Origin: Pseudomonadota bacterium | GTDB taxonomy: Bacteria > SAR324 > NAC60-12 | Reading direction: 5' to 3' | DNA: 6,804 nucleotides | Assembly: GCA_014381795.1 (NCBI GenBank) | Contig: JACNKY010000117.1 | Coordinates: forward strand, 1 to 6,804 | Shown here: piece by piece, positions 1 to 6,504 of the stretch | Position numbering within the stretch: position 1 is the stretch's first letter | Layout of the letters: each line of letters opens with the position of its first letter | The notes under the pieces: model-generated | The model's input: only the letters and a program-made list of their open reading frames with translations | Database searches by the model: none | Told to the model about the DNA's origin: nothing | Position numbers and translations under genes: made by a program

Positions 1-25
1 TAGCTAGGAACTCTCTTCCGCTGCC

Positions 26-979
26 TTGCTGTCAGGAATCGTGCTCTCGCTGGTGGCGACAAGGCCTCTTATCCTCTATGCATTTCGGGTACTCATGACA
101 AGAATGTTCAGACAGATGGCGTCTGCTGATGAGTTGACCATCAACAGTGTTTATACTTTGTCCAGAGAAATTGTCAGTACCATGCTCCCTGCGTTCACTC
201 CATTCTTAATGGTTATTATTTTTGTAGCTATTTTTTCTTCTGTTTTACAGGTTGGTGTGCAGATCACTTTCAAAGCCATTGCTCCTAAATTCAGCAAATT
301 AAGTCCCTTAACCGGAATCAAACGTCTTTTTTCATCACAGTCTCTGGCCGATTTTCTCAAGAGTATGGCAAAAATGATTATTGTCGGATTTGTCGGTTAT
401 TTAACATACATGGAAAAAATTTCAGAATTGAACGGACTATCAGTTTCAACTCCGGAGGCTATTCTCAAATACAATTTTACCGTGGTTGCGGAAATTGCGG
501 GAAAGATCTTACTCGCGATGGTGGCAATTGCAATTTTTGATTATTTTTATCAACGCTGGCATCATGAACAACAAATGATGATGACCAAACAAGAGGTCAA
601 GGAAGAAACAAAACAATCTGAAGGTGACCCGCAGCTGAAAGCCAGAATCCGGCAGATTCAACGCGAAATGTCAAACGCGAGGATGATGCAGGAAGTGCCA
701 AAAGCAGACACGCTGATCGTCAATCCGACTCACTTCTCCGTTGCTGTGCTTTATGACCGAGATGTGATGGCAGCTCCTGAAGTTACCGCCAAAGGTGCGG
801 ATCATATGGCCCTGCGGATGCGTACAATTGCCAGGGAAAATAATATCCCCATCCTCGAACGTCCAGAATTGGCGCGTGATTTATATGCAAACGTAGAAAT
901 CGGTGAAGACATTCCGGAACGATTTTACAAAGCAATTGCGGAAATACTGGCCTTTGTTTACAGGCTCCAGAAAAGATAA
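26..979 (+). CDS. flhB: Flagellar biosynthesis protein FlhB, 5'-partial in this window
   Basis: FlhB is the membrane protein of the flagellar type III export apparatus that switches substrate specificity from rod/hook to filament proteins. From the first usable start (TTG at 26) 317 residues are visible. Hydrophobic segments lie near residues 1-20, 55-80, 113-128 and 152-175, followed by the conserved basic linker K188-QEVKEE and EGDPQLK (199-205). The autocleavage motif NPTH is at 233-236, and the C-terminal cytoplasmic domain is intact to the stop. FlhB is usually about 350-380 residues, so roughly 30-40 N-terminal residues lie upstream. The homologous frame runs back through codons 8-25 (ELSSAA), matching the end of the family's SREL motif, but codon 5-7 is TAG where Arg is expected. 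That is either a contig-edge error or a real nonsense change. Position 26 is therefore only the first start available inside the window, probably not the native one. flhA follows after 159 bases. Confidence 0.92.
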   Translation: MLSGIVLSLVATRPLILYAFRVLMTRMFRQMASADELTINSVYTLSREIVSTMLPAFTPFLMVIIFVAIFSSVLQVGVQITFKAIAPKFSKLSPLTGIKRLFSSQSLADFLKSMAKMIIVGFVGYLTYMEKISELNGLSVSTPEAILKYNFTVVAEIAGKILLAMVAIAIFDYFYQRWHHEQQMMMTKQEVKEETKQSEGDPQLKARIRQIQREMSNARMMQEVPKADTLIVNPTHFSVAVLYDRDVMAAPEVTAKGADHMALRMRTIARENNIPILERPELARDLYANVEIGEDIPERFYKAIAEILAFVYRLQKR

Positions 980-1052
980 ATTATTCGCAACCCTGCCCCT
1001 TTCAAAACTAATCCTCACGGTGATAACTGGAATATTTTTAAAATTTTGTTTT

Positions 1053-1068
1053 TGGAGCATTATTTGCA
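1053..1068 (+). promoter_or_regulatory. Candidate sigma-54 (-24/-12) promoter for flhA
   Basis: The 16-mer TGGAGCATTATTTGCA has GG (1054-1055) and GC (1066-1067) separated by exactly 10 bases, the spacing required by sigma-54, and it ends in the favoured TTGCA. It departs from the consensus TGGCAC at the fourth and fifth bases. The predicted transcription start is near 1079, giving a leader of about 60 bases before flhA. Sigma-54 control of middle flagellar genes is well known in polarly flagellated bacteria. The match was found by eye and no enhancer-binding site was identified, so this remains a candidate. Confidence 0.45.
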
Positions 1069-1078
1069 ACAGGCAGAC

Positions 1079-1104
1079 CCGTGCGTTTCGTTTTTGAAAC
1101 ACGG
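1079..1104 (+). other. Hairpin in the flhB-flhA gap (5' leader hairpin or weak terminator)
   Basis: CCGTG (1079-1083) pairs with CACGG (1100-1104), and TTTC (1086-1089) pairs with GAAA (1096-1099). This gives a 9-bp stem with a two-base bulge (1084-1085) and a six-base loop. It is followed by ATATTTTTAA with five T in a row (1108-1112), so it could end transcription coming from flhB. The start predicted from the sigma-54-like element would place the same hairpin at the very 5' end of the flhA mRNA, where such structures can protect from decay. Sequence alone does not separate the two readings. Confidence 0.35.
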
Positions 1105-1138
1105 ATATTTTTAACGACCTTTTGGTAATGGATGACCA

Positions 1139-3229
1139 GTGGCCGCAGCAAACATACCTTTAAATAATATAATCAGTAAAGCTGACGTTGTTCTCGCCGC
1201 AGGCGTGATGTCAATGCTCCTGATAATGGTGGTACCCCTTCCACTGTTAGTTCTCGATTTACTCCTTGCATTAAGCATCACCGTCGGAGTTCTAATTCTC
1301 TTTGTGGCTTTGTTTACGGAAAGTTCACTCGAGTTTTCCTCTTTTCCTTCAGTACTGCTCATCGCGACAATTTTCCGGCTTTCTCTTAATGTTGCCTCTA
1401 CGAGGCTTATTTTACTGGAAGGTCATCAGGGTCCTGGAGCAGCAGGATCGATTATTAATTCTTTTGGGGAATTTGTAGTCGGCGGAAATCAGATTGTCGG
1501 TATCATCATCTTCCTGATTCTGGTTATCATCAATTTTGTTGTCATCACCAAAGGAACAGGACGTATCGCGGAGGTTGCCGCACGTTTTACTTTGGATGCC
1601 ATGCCTGGAAAACAGATGGCGATTGATGCTGATTTAAACGCAGGGCTGATTGATGAAGACGAAGCGCGTTCGCGGCGTTCAATCATTCAGCGTGAATCGG
1701 ATTATTTTGGATCACTTGACGGTGCCAGCAAATTTGTACGAGGTGACACAATTGCGGGTTTGATTATCACCTCTATTAATATTTTAGGTGGACTACTGGT
1801 TGGAATAACTCAGTTCGATATGTCTGCCGGAGATGCTTTTAACGCTTACGCGACTTTAACCATTGGTGATGGACTCGTCTCGCAAATTCCCGCACTGATA
1901 ATTTCAATCGCCGCAGGTATTGCCGTCACCAAAGCTTCCGGTGAAAATAAAATTTCTGTTGATTTACAAAAACAAATTTTCACCAATGTTCAGGCATTGT
2001 ATGTAGTTTCTGCTGTTCTTATTACTTTTTCATTAATCCCGGGACTACCGGTGGTTCCGTTTTTACTGCTGGCACTTGGAACTTTCACGATGGCGCAAAG
2101 GAGTAAGAGTTCCAGTGTGAATATTGCCTTGGAAGAAAACCAGGAAGAACAGTCACGTCTGCAGAAAGAATTGAGTGAAGAACCGGAAGATATTGAATCA
2201 CTGCTCACGATTGACATCCTTGGTCTGGAACTGGGTTACGGAATGATACCGCTGGTGGATGAGGAACAGGATGGTGAACTGCTGAAACGGATCAAGGCTA
2301 TCCGTCGACAAATTGCCATTGATTACGGATACATCGTACCGCCGCTGCACATCAAGGACAACCTTGAACTATCTCCAGGTGAATATTCAATTACAATCAA
2401 AGGTCTTGAGATTGCACGTAATGAATTGCTGATGGGACACCACCTTGCCATGAAGACTGGAGATGTGGATGAAGAGATTCCGGGCGTTGACACAGTTGAA
2501 CCGGCATTTGGACTACCGGCAATCTGGATTGCTGAGGAAGATGAGGAACGCGCTCAATTTGCTGGATATACAGTTGTTGATCTGCCCACTGTTTTGGCCA
2601 CACACTTGACAGAAGTCCTTAAAAATCATGCCTTTGAATTTATCGGACGTCAGGAAACACAGAAACTTATTGACTCTCACGCTAAGTCCGAACCAAAAGT
2701 TGTTGAAGAATTGATCCCATCACTGGTATCATTAGGTGTTGTGCAAAAAGTTCTGCAGAATTTACTTAAAGAACTCGTATCTATCCGGGACCTGCATACG
2801 ATTCTTGAGACACTGGCGGATGTTGCTCCAATCACCAAAGATCCTGATTTGCTCACAGAACATGTACGTCAGAGTCTTTCGCGACAGATAACCAGACAAT
2901 ATCAAACACCTGATGGGATGCTGCCCCTGATTACAATGAACCAGGATTTGGAGAATCAAATTGCCACTGCAATCCAGGATTCTGGGCAAGGTGCATATCT
3001 TGGCTTGAATCCTAACATGGCACAGGCGATCATAAATGGGATCGATGGGATGATGGAGCAATTTACGATCAACAATTATCAGCCGCTTTTGCTTTGTTCA
3101 CCGCTGATTCGTCCGCATGTTAAAAAACTGGTGGAGCGTTTCATTCCTAATCTTGTTGTACTTTCTCATAACGAGGTAGCACAGGATGTACGTATCGAAG
3201 CACTCGGCGTAGTAGAGTTAAGCGGTTAA
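1139..3229 (+). CDS. flhA: Flagellar biosynthesis protein FlhA (type III export gate)
   Basis: FlhA is the large inner-membrane component of the flagellar export gate. Its cytoplasmic domains form a ring that docks chaperone-substrate complexes and couples export to the proton motive force. The 696-residue product has the usual length. The N-terminal half (to about 330) carries multiple hydrophobic helices; RLSLNVASTRLIL lies after the third of these. The FHIPEP-family signature RIAEVAARFTLDAMPGKQ begins at residue 142 and is followed by DADLNAGLIDEDEARSRR. An acidic linker (about 340-360) leads into the complete C-terminal cytoplasmic domain, ending ALGVVELSG. GTG at 1139 is chosen because an in-frame TGA lies at 1133-1135 and the protein aligns from its first residues with typical FlhA N-termini (short polar stretch, then the first helix). 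Only a poor GGAT precedes it as ribosome site. The 159-base gap from flhB with a sigma-54-like element suggests it can be transcribed on its own. Confidence 0.98.
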   Translation: MAAANIPLNNIISKADVVLAAGVMSMLLIMVVPLPLLVLDLLLALSITVGVLILFVALFTESSLEFSSFPSVLLIATIFRLSLNVASTRLILLEGHQGPGAAGSIINSFGEFVVGGNQIVGIIIFLILVIINFVVITKGTGRIAEVAARFTLDAMPGKQMAIDADLNAGLIDEDEARSRRSIIQRESDYFGSLDGASKFVRGDTIAGLIITSINILGGLLVGITQFDMSAGDAFNAYATLTIGDGLVSQIPALIISIAAGIAVTKASGENKISVDLQKQIFTNVQALYVVSAVLITFSLIPGLPVVPFLLLALGTFTMAQRSKSSSVNIALEENQEEQSRLQKELSEEPEDIESLLTIDILGLELGYGMIPLVDEEQDGELLKRIKAIRRQIAIDYGYIVPPLHIKDNLELSPGEYSITIKGLEIARNELLMGHHLAMKTGDVDEEIPGVDTVEPAFGLPAIWIAEEDEERAQFAGYTVVDLPTVLATHLTEVLKNHAFEFIGRQETQKLIDSHAKSEPKVVEELIPSLVSLGVVQKVLQNLLKELVSIRDLHTILETLADVAPITKDPDLLTEHVRQSLSRQITRQYQTPDGMLPLITMNQDLENQIATAIQDSGQGAYLGLNPNMAQAIINGIDGMMEQFTINNYQPLLLCSPLIRPHVKKLVERFIPNLVVLSHNEVAQDVRIEALGVVELSG

Positions 3230-3240
3230 GCGAATAAATA

Positions 3241-3280
3241 TTGAGTTTCTGCTTTGTAGTTAAATCAACTCAAAACTCAA
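3241..3280 (+). repeat. Small inverted repeat with tandem right arm between flhA and flhF
   Basis: TTGAGTT (3241-3247) is complementary to AACTCAA, which occurs twice in tandem (3267-3273 and 3274-3280). The left arm could pair with either copy, the outer pairing being 8 bp if TTTGAG-side base 3248 is included. The 78-base spacer is AT-rich and has no T-run after the repeat, so it does not look like an intrinsic terminator. No promoter was recognised here. The arms are short and AT-rich, so chance is a real possibility. Confidence 0.3.
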
Positions 3281-3307
3281 AACCAAAATCTGTTAAAAAG
3301 CAATTTT

Positions 3308-4603
3308 ATGAATCTCAAGCGCTATCGCGTCAATAATATCAAAGAAGCTTTGAAATTCATAAAGCGCGATCTGGGGCCAGATGCTCTGATCGTTTCTACC
3401 CGTCAGGTAAAAGAAGGCAAGGGAGCTTTTGGAATGTTCGGCAAAACAATGTTGGAGGTAACAGCTTCAGCCGGCGAAAAGAAAAAAAACAGCGCAGCCT
3501 CAAAAGTACCGGCCACAAAAGTACTTGAAGCATACAACGGCGTTGGAGATACTGCTGAAAACGCGCTGGCCGAAACATTCATGAGACCTCAGACAAATTC
3601 AGTGCTTTCGGTTACAGATCAAACACGGAACATGATGCTGCCGATACAAAAAGAACTGCAGGGAATTCGACTGACCTTAGGTGATTTAAGCTCACAGTCA
3701 AATGCTTTTGACAATCATCTGGTCGGTGATCTGAAACACGAGCTTGGAGAAATGCGGCATATGCTGCATATTTTAGCTTCAAGGACAGGTAACCTCAATG
3801 ATCCGGATCTTCCCGAAAATCTGCTGCTGTTATATCAGCAGATGAAATTCAGTGGTTTGGAAGAAAAGTTTTCCCGACGTCTGGTTATGGAGGCGCAGCG
3901 TAACATAACCGAAGAGGATCTTGAAAATTTTGCTTACGTGAAAATTTTCCTAGCCCGTATGTTGATGAAAATAATTAAAATCACCAGAGGTCTTGAGGGT
4001 CTTAAACCTCCGCAAAGAATATTAGCGCTGCTGGGACCTACCGGAGTCGGTAAAACAACCACTGTCGTCAAGATCGCCTCTGAGCAAATGCTAAAATACA
4101 AACGAAAAGTGGCGTTGATTTCTGTTGATACGGGTCACCGTTCAGCCTCAGAACAACTTCGCGCTTTCGCCAAACTGATCAAAGTCCCGTTTAGTGTTGT
4201 TAAAGATAAAGCAGAGCTGAACCGTCTTATCAACAGTTATGAAGATTATGATTCTATCATCATTGACACCGACGGTTGTTCTCAACGTAATGACGCGCAA
4301 TTGTTTGAAATGCGTGAAATATTTGACGAACGAGGCCGTATCCACAACTCACTCGTTCTGAGCGTGACAAGCAAAGACGTTGACATGAACGAAGTCACGA
4401 GGAAATTCGGCTGTATGCCTATAGACAGTATTATTTTCACAAAACTAGACGAAAGCGCCACTTACGGTTCCATCTTCAACCATGCTATTCGTTTCAAAAA
4501 ACCGCTCTCCTATTTGACGTTAGGACAGAAAGTCCCTGACGATCTAGAGGTTGCCTCAAGGGAACGTTTGGTTGATTTACTGCTGAACATTTCCGGCACA
4601 TGA
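3308..4603 (+). CDS. flhF: Flagellar SRP-family GTPase FlhF with atypical G2/G3 motifs
   Basis: FlhF is the third SRP-type GTPase (with Ffh and FtsY). It marks the cell pole and recruits early flagellar components. The 431-residue product starts with the typical FlhF N-terminus (MNLKRYRVNNIKEALKFIKRDLGPDALIVSTR), followed by a variable basic/linker region (about 55-120), the helical N domain, and the G domain from about 240. The P-loop GPTGVGKTTT is at 243-252 and the G4 motif TKLD at 378-381. The G5-like GQKVPDDLEVA and C-terminal helix are intact. Two motifs diverge: the family's DTYRxxAxEQL reads DTGHRSASEQL (274-284), and DTAGR reads DTDGC (320-324). The frame is open and clean across both, so this is not a frameshift. 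The ATG at 3308 has only A-rich sequence upstream, with no clear Shine-Dalgarno. The following gene is fliA, 16 bases downstream; flhG, usually here, is missing. Identity is sure; retained GTPase activity is uncertain. Confidence 0.96.
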   Translation: MNLKRYRVNNIKEALKFIKRDLGPDALIVSTRQVKEGKGAFGMFGKTMLEVTASAGEKKKNSAASKVPATKVLEAYNGVGDTAENALAETFMRPQTNSVLSVTDQTRNMMLPIQKELQGIRLTLGDLSSQSNAFDNHLVGDLKHELGEMRHMLHILASRTGNLNDPDLPENLLLLYQQMKFSGLEEKFSRRLVMEAQRNITEEDLENFAYVKIFLARMLMKIIKITRGLEGLKPPQRILALLGPTGVGKTTTVVKIASEQMLKYKRKVALISVDTGHRSASEQLRAFAKLIKVPFSVVKDKAELNRLINSYEDYDSIIIDTDGCSQRNDAQLFEMREIFDERGRIHNSLVLSVTSKDVDMNEVTRKFGCMPIDSIIFTKLDESATYGSIFNHAIRFKKPLSYLTLGQKVPDDLEVASRERLVDLLLNISGT

Positions 4604-4619
4604 GAAATGAGTATAAACC

Positions 4620-5381
4620 ATGTCCACTACAAAAAACCCCTACAACGAAAAAACTCAGCAGAGTAGAGAAGACCAGCTCGTTACACATGCACCTTTGGTA
4701 AAACGTGTGGTAACCAGAATGGCCGCTCGCTTTCCTCCGGGAGTGGATCACGACGAGCTCTATCAAGTCGGCATGATCGGACTCCTGGATGCAGTTGACA
4801 AGTTTGATCCAACCAGGGATGTTAAATTTAAAACATACGCTGAATTTCGCATCAAGGGTGCCATACTTGATGAACTGCGTTCCATGGACTGGGTGCCTCG
4901 GTCTGTGCGCTCCGCCACCAATGAGTGGGGTAAAGCATGGCGTAGCCAGACCTTTGAATATGGACGTGAGCCGAGTGACCAGGAAATGGCGGACCATCTG
5001 GAAATGAATCTGGAGGAGTATCACGAATTTATCCTCAAAGCCAGCCCAACTCCTTTAATTTCCATAGAAGAATTTAAAGCACATTCCAACCAGGAAGACA
5101 GCGTAAGTTTACTGGAAATTCTCGCCAAGCCTGGAGAGAAGGATCCATTCGTTCTGCTTTCAATGCAGCAGATGAAGAACAAACTAGCTGATGCAGTGTC
5201 TGAACTTGATGAGCGTGAGCAACTGATACTTTCACTGTATTTTCAGGAAGAAATGAACCTGAAGGAAATCGGCGAAATTCTGGGTATTATTGAATCCCGG
5301 GTGTCGCAAATACGCACAAAAACAATCCTCAAGCTGCGAGCCAAACTGCGCTTGATGACCAGAGACGGGATGGAGGATTAG
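4620..5381 (+). CDS. fliA: Flagellar RNA polymerase sigma factor FliA (sigma-28)
   Basis: FliA directs RNA polymerase to late flagellar genes (filament, motor, chemotaxis) and is normally held by the anti-sigma factor FlgM until the hook is complete. The 253-residue product has the usual FliA length and layout. Region 2 spans about 20-98, with the conserved HDELYQVGMIGLLDAVDKFDP and the FKTYAEFRIKGAILDELRSMDWVPRSVR stretch. Region 3 follows at about 99-150 (GREPSDQEMADHL). Region 4 spans about 185-245, with the helix-turn-helix LKEIGEILGIIESRVSQIRT. The common GVTESR turn reads GIIESR here, a mild change. ATG 4620 is the first start after an in-frame TAA at 4614-4616, and upstream sequence is A-rich without a strong ribosome site. 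It sits 16 bases after flhF and 18 before the next small gene, so all three are probably one transcript. No flgM-like gene is visible. Confidence 0.97.
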   Translation: MSTTKNPYNEKTQQSREDQLVTHAPLVKRVVTRMAARFPPGVDHDELYQVGMIGLLDAVDKFDPTRDVKFKTYAEFRIKGAILDELRSMDWVPRSVRSATNEWGKAWRSQTFEYGREPSDQEMADHLEMNLEEYHEFILKASPTPLISIEEFKAHSNQEDSVSLLEILAKPGEKDPFVLLSMQQMKNKLADAVSELDEREQLILSLYFQEEMNLKEIGEILGIIESRVSQIRTKTILKLRAKLRLMTRDGMED

Positions 5382-5399
5382 CTGTCTGCTAAAAGCGAA

Positions 5400-5633
5400 A
5401 TGCCGAATGATAAATCATCAATAACTCAACTGCTTGAGGAAATGGTCGAGCATCAGCAGACCAAAGTTCTCAAAGTTGCCCGCGAAATTATACCAGACGC
5501 AACTCCTGAAGACATCCGTAACCCCCAGGATTTCCCGAAACTCTCCGCCGACTCGCTTTTCAACTACGAAGACGGTATCCTCACCGGTTACCTCTCAATG
5601 CAGACCGCGTTACGCAACCGTAACAAAGCATAA
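5400..5633 (+). CDS. Small conserved-looking protein of unknown function downstream of fliA
   Basis: This encodes 77 residues that I do not recognise as a named family. The N-terminal third is predicted amphipathic helix (SSITQLLEEMVEHQQTKVLK). A proline/asparagine-rich middle (about 31-50, IPDATPEDIRNPQDFPKL) leads into an aromatic/acidic stretch, FNYEDGILTGYLSMQTALR (54-72), which looks like a structured C-terminal helix. There is no signal peptide, membrane segment or cysteine, so it is probably cytoplasmic. ATG 5400 is 18 bases after the fliA stop, with no strong ribosome site, arguing for co-transcription. A longer alternative frame over the same bases (5434-5775) gives an unnaturally Arg/Ser/Thr/Pro-rich product and is judged a shadow. 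Its position invites comparison with anti-sigma or FliA-linked adaptors, but it lacks recognisable FlgM features, and no function is assigned. Confidence 0.75.
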   Translation: MPNDKSSITQLLEEMVEHQQTKVLKVAREIIPDATPEDIRNPQDFPKLSADSLFNYEDGILTGYLSMQTALRNRNKA

Positions 5634-5774
5634 ATCGGACAAGCTGTTTTTAGCTTTCATGCAGAATATATTACGTTTAAGCTGGGGAGATAAAGATGAT
5701 TTTCCGGAGCAGCTCACTTGTTCCCGAAGATCAGCAATCATTGTTCCACTAACTCCCAGACGAAAGCAAAACTA

Positions 5775-6356
5775 ATGTCAGCAAAACCTATCAGTCGTTT
5801 TCCAGTTCCTGAACTCAAAGATTTACCCCAGGACATCCGTGAAAGGATAATTACGGTCCAGGAAAAATCCGGATTTGTGCCAAACGTCTTCCTCGTGCTG
5901 GCTCAGCGTCCGGATGAATTTAGAGCGTTTTTCGCCTATCACGATGCCTTGATGGAAAAAGATGGTGGACTTACAAAGGGTGAGCGGGAAATGATTGTAG
6001 TAGCCACTTCAGGCCTTAACCAATGTACCTACTGTGTTGTAGCCCACGGTGCGATTGTACGTATCCGGGAAAAGAATCCAAACCTCGCAGATCAACTTGC
6101 AACAAATTACCGTAAGGCGGATATCACCTCAAAACAGAAAGCAATGCTTGATTTCGCCGTAAAAGTCACTCTGCATTCTGCTGAAATCAACGATGTTGAT
6201 TTTGAGAAAATGCGAAAGCACGGATTTTCTGATGACGAAATATGGGACACTGGTGCAATTTCCGCTTTCTTTGCATTATCAAATCGGATGGCGAATTTAA
6301 CAAGTATGAGGCCTAATGATGAGTTTTACTTGCTGGGACGTGTACCAAGAAAATAG
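5775..6356 (+). CDS. AhpD-like peroxidase-related protein (carboxymuconolactone decarboxylase superfamily)
   Basis: The 193-residue product matches the uncharacterised peroxidase-related branch of the AhpD/carboxymuconolactone decarboxylase superfamily, whose members often act as thiol peroxidases or disulfide relays in the cytoplasm. The active-site pattern is complete: E72, then C84-T-Y-C87-V-V-A-H91. The E-x11-C-x2-C-x3-H spacing is the same as the AhpD proton-relay and catalytic cysteines, with Tyr in place of AhpD's second His. The N-terminal ISRFPVPELKDLPQDIRE and GFVPNVFLVLAQRP segments are also typical. ATG 5775 (MSAKPISRF) is chosen over an in-frame TTG at 5718, because the extra 19 residues are low-complexity and unlike the family. 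No strong Shine-Dalgarno is present. It is 141 bases beyond the preceding small gene and has no obvious link to flagella, so the flagellar cluster probably ends before it. The physiological substrate is unknown. Confidence 0.93.
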   Translation: MSAKPISRFPVPELKDLPQDIRERIITVQEKSGFVPNVFLVLAQRPDEFRAFFAYHDALMEKDGGLTKGEREMIVVATSGLNQCTYCVVAHGAIVRIREKNPNLADQLATNYRKADITSKQKAMLDFAVKVTLHSAEINDVDFEKMRKHGFSDDEIWDTGAISAFFALSNRMANLTSMRPNDEFYLLGRVPRK

Positions 6357-6357
6357 A

Positions 6358-6441
6358 CTTCAGGAGTCCCTGCGGAACAACTGCTGTGAAAGCCCGAAAG
6401 GATGACTTTATCTTTCGACTGACAGTGGAAGATTCCTGAGG
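6358..6441 (+). other. Candidate structured RNA element (three nested stems) after the AhpD-like gene
   Basis: Reading outward to inward, CTTCAGGAGTC (6358-6368) pairs with GATTCCTGAGG (6431-6441) over 11 bp, including two G-U pairs. CTGCTGT (6381-6387) pairs with ACAGTGG (6422-6428) over 7 bp, with two G-U pairs. CGAAA-GAT (6395-6403, G6400 bulged) pairs with ATCTTTCG (6410-6417) over 8 bp with a six-base loop. The element begins one base after the stop codon. The right arm of the outer stem also belongs to a competing palindrome, CCTGAGGCTCAGG (6435-6447). I do not recognise a known riboswitch class, and no T-run follows directly (the nearest is at 6470-6475), so it is not a standard terminator. 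Confidence 0.4.
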
Positions 6442-6451
6442 CTCAGGCCGG

Positions 6452-6480
6452 TTAATAATAATAAATAAATTTTTTATAGC
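6452..6480 (+). promoter_or_regulatory. AT-rich tract, possible weak sigma-70 promoter for the SDR gene
   Basis: TTAATA (6452-6457) and TATAGC (6475-6480) are spaced by 17 bases, and each matches four of six bases of the -35 and -10 consensus. The tract between them is almost pure A/T. In such AT-rich sequence, matches of this quality are common by chance. No better promoter was seen in the 160-base gap. Confidence 0.2.
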
Positions 6481-6504
6481 TTTGAGTTAACAGCAGAAAA
6501 GATC

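Noticed and set aside
1015..1023. TCACGGTGA palindrome downstream of flhB as an operator
   Set aside because: A single 9-base palindrome with no second copy or known recognition sequence is within chance expectation.
903..1102. ORFs on both strands covering the flhB end and flhB-flhA gap
   Set aside because: They overlap the conserved flhB C-terminus, have no recognisable protein pattern, and span the putative promoter and hairpin.
1128..1163. Tiny ORF MDDQWPQQTYL overlapping the flhA start
   Set aside because: It has no ribosome site and only 11 codons. An ATG at this place is expected by chance, and nothing else supports a leader peptide.
4494..5024. 176-codon - strand ORF opposite the flhF end and fliA
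   Set aside because: It is antisense to two clearly conserved genes, and its His/Cys/Phe-rich composition is typical of a shadow frame.
5641..5656. AAGCT-GTTTTT-AGCTT hairpin after the 77-residue gene as a terminator
   Set aside because: The stem is only 5 bp and weak, the T-run lies in the loop rather than after the stem, and nothing else indicates transcription ends here.
5718..5774. TTG 5718 as the start of the AhpD-like protein
   Set aside because: The 19 extra residues are unlike the family, while ATG 5775 begins the typical N-terminus.
5434..5775. 113-codon + strand ORF across the small gene and the following gap
   Set aside because: The product is extremely Arg/Ser/Thr/Pro-rich with no domain-like pattern, and it overlaps the better-looking 77-residue frame. 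Its end overlaps the AhpD-like ATG (TAATG), which looks accidental.
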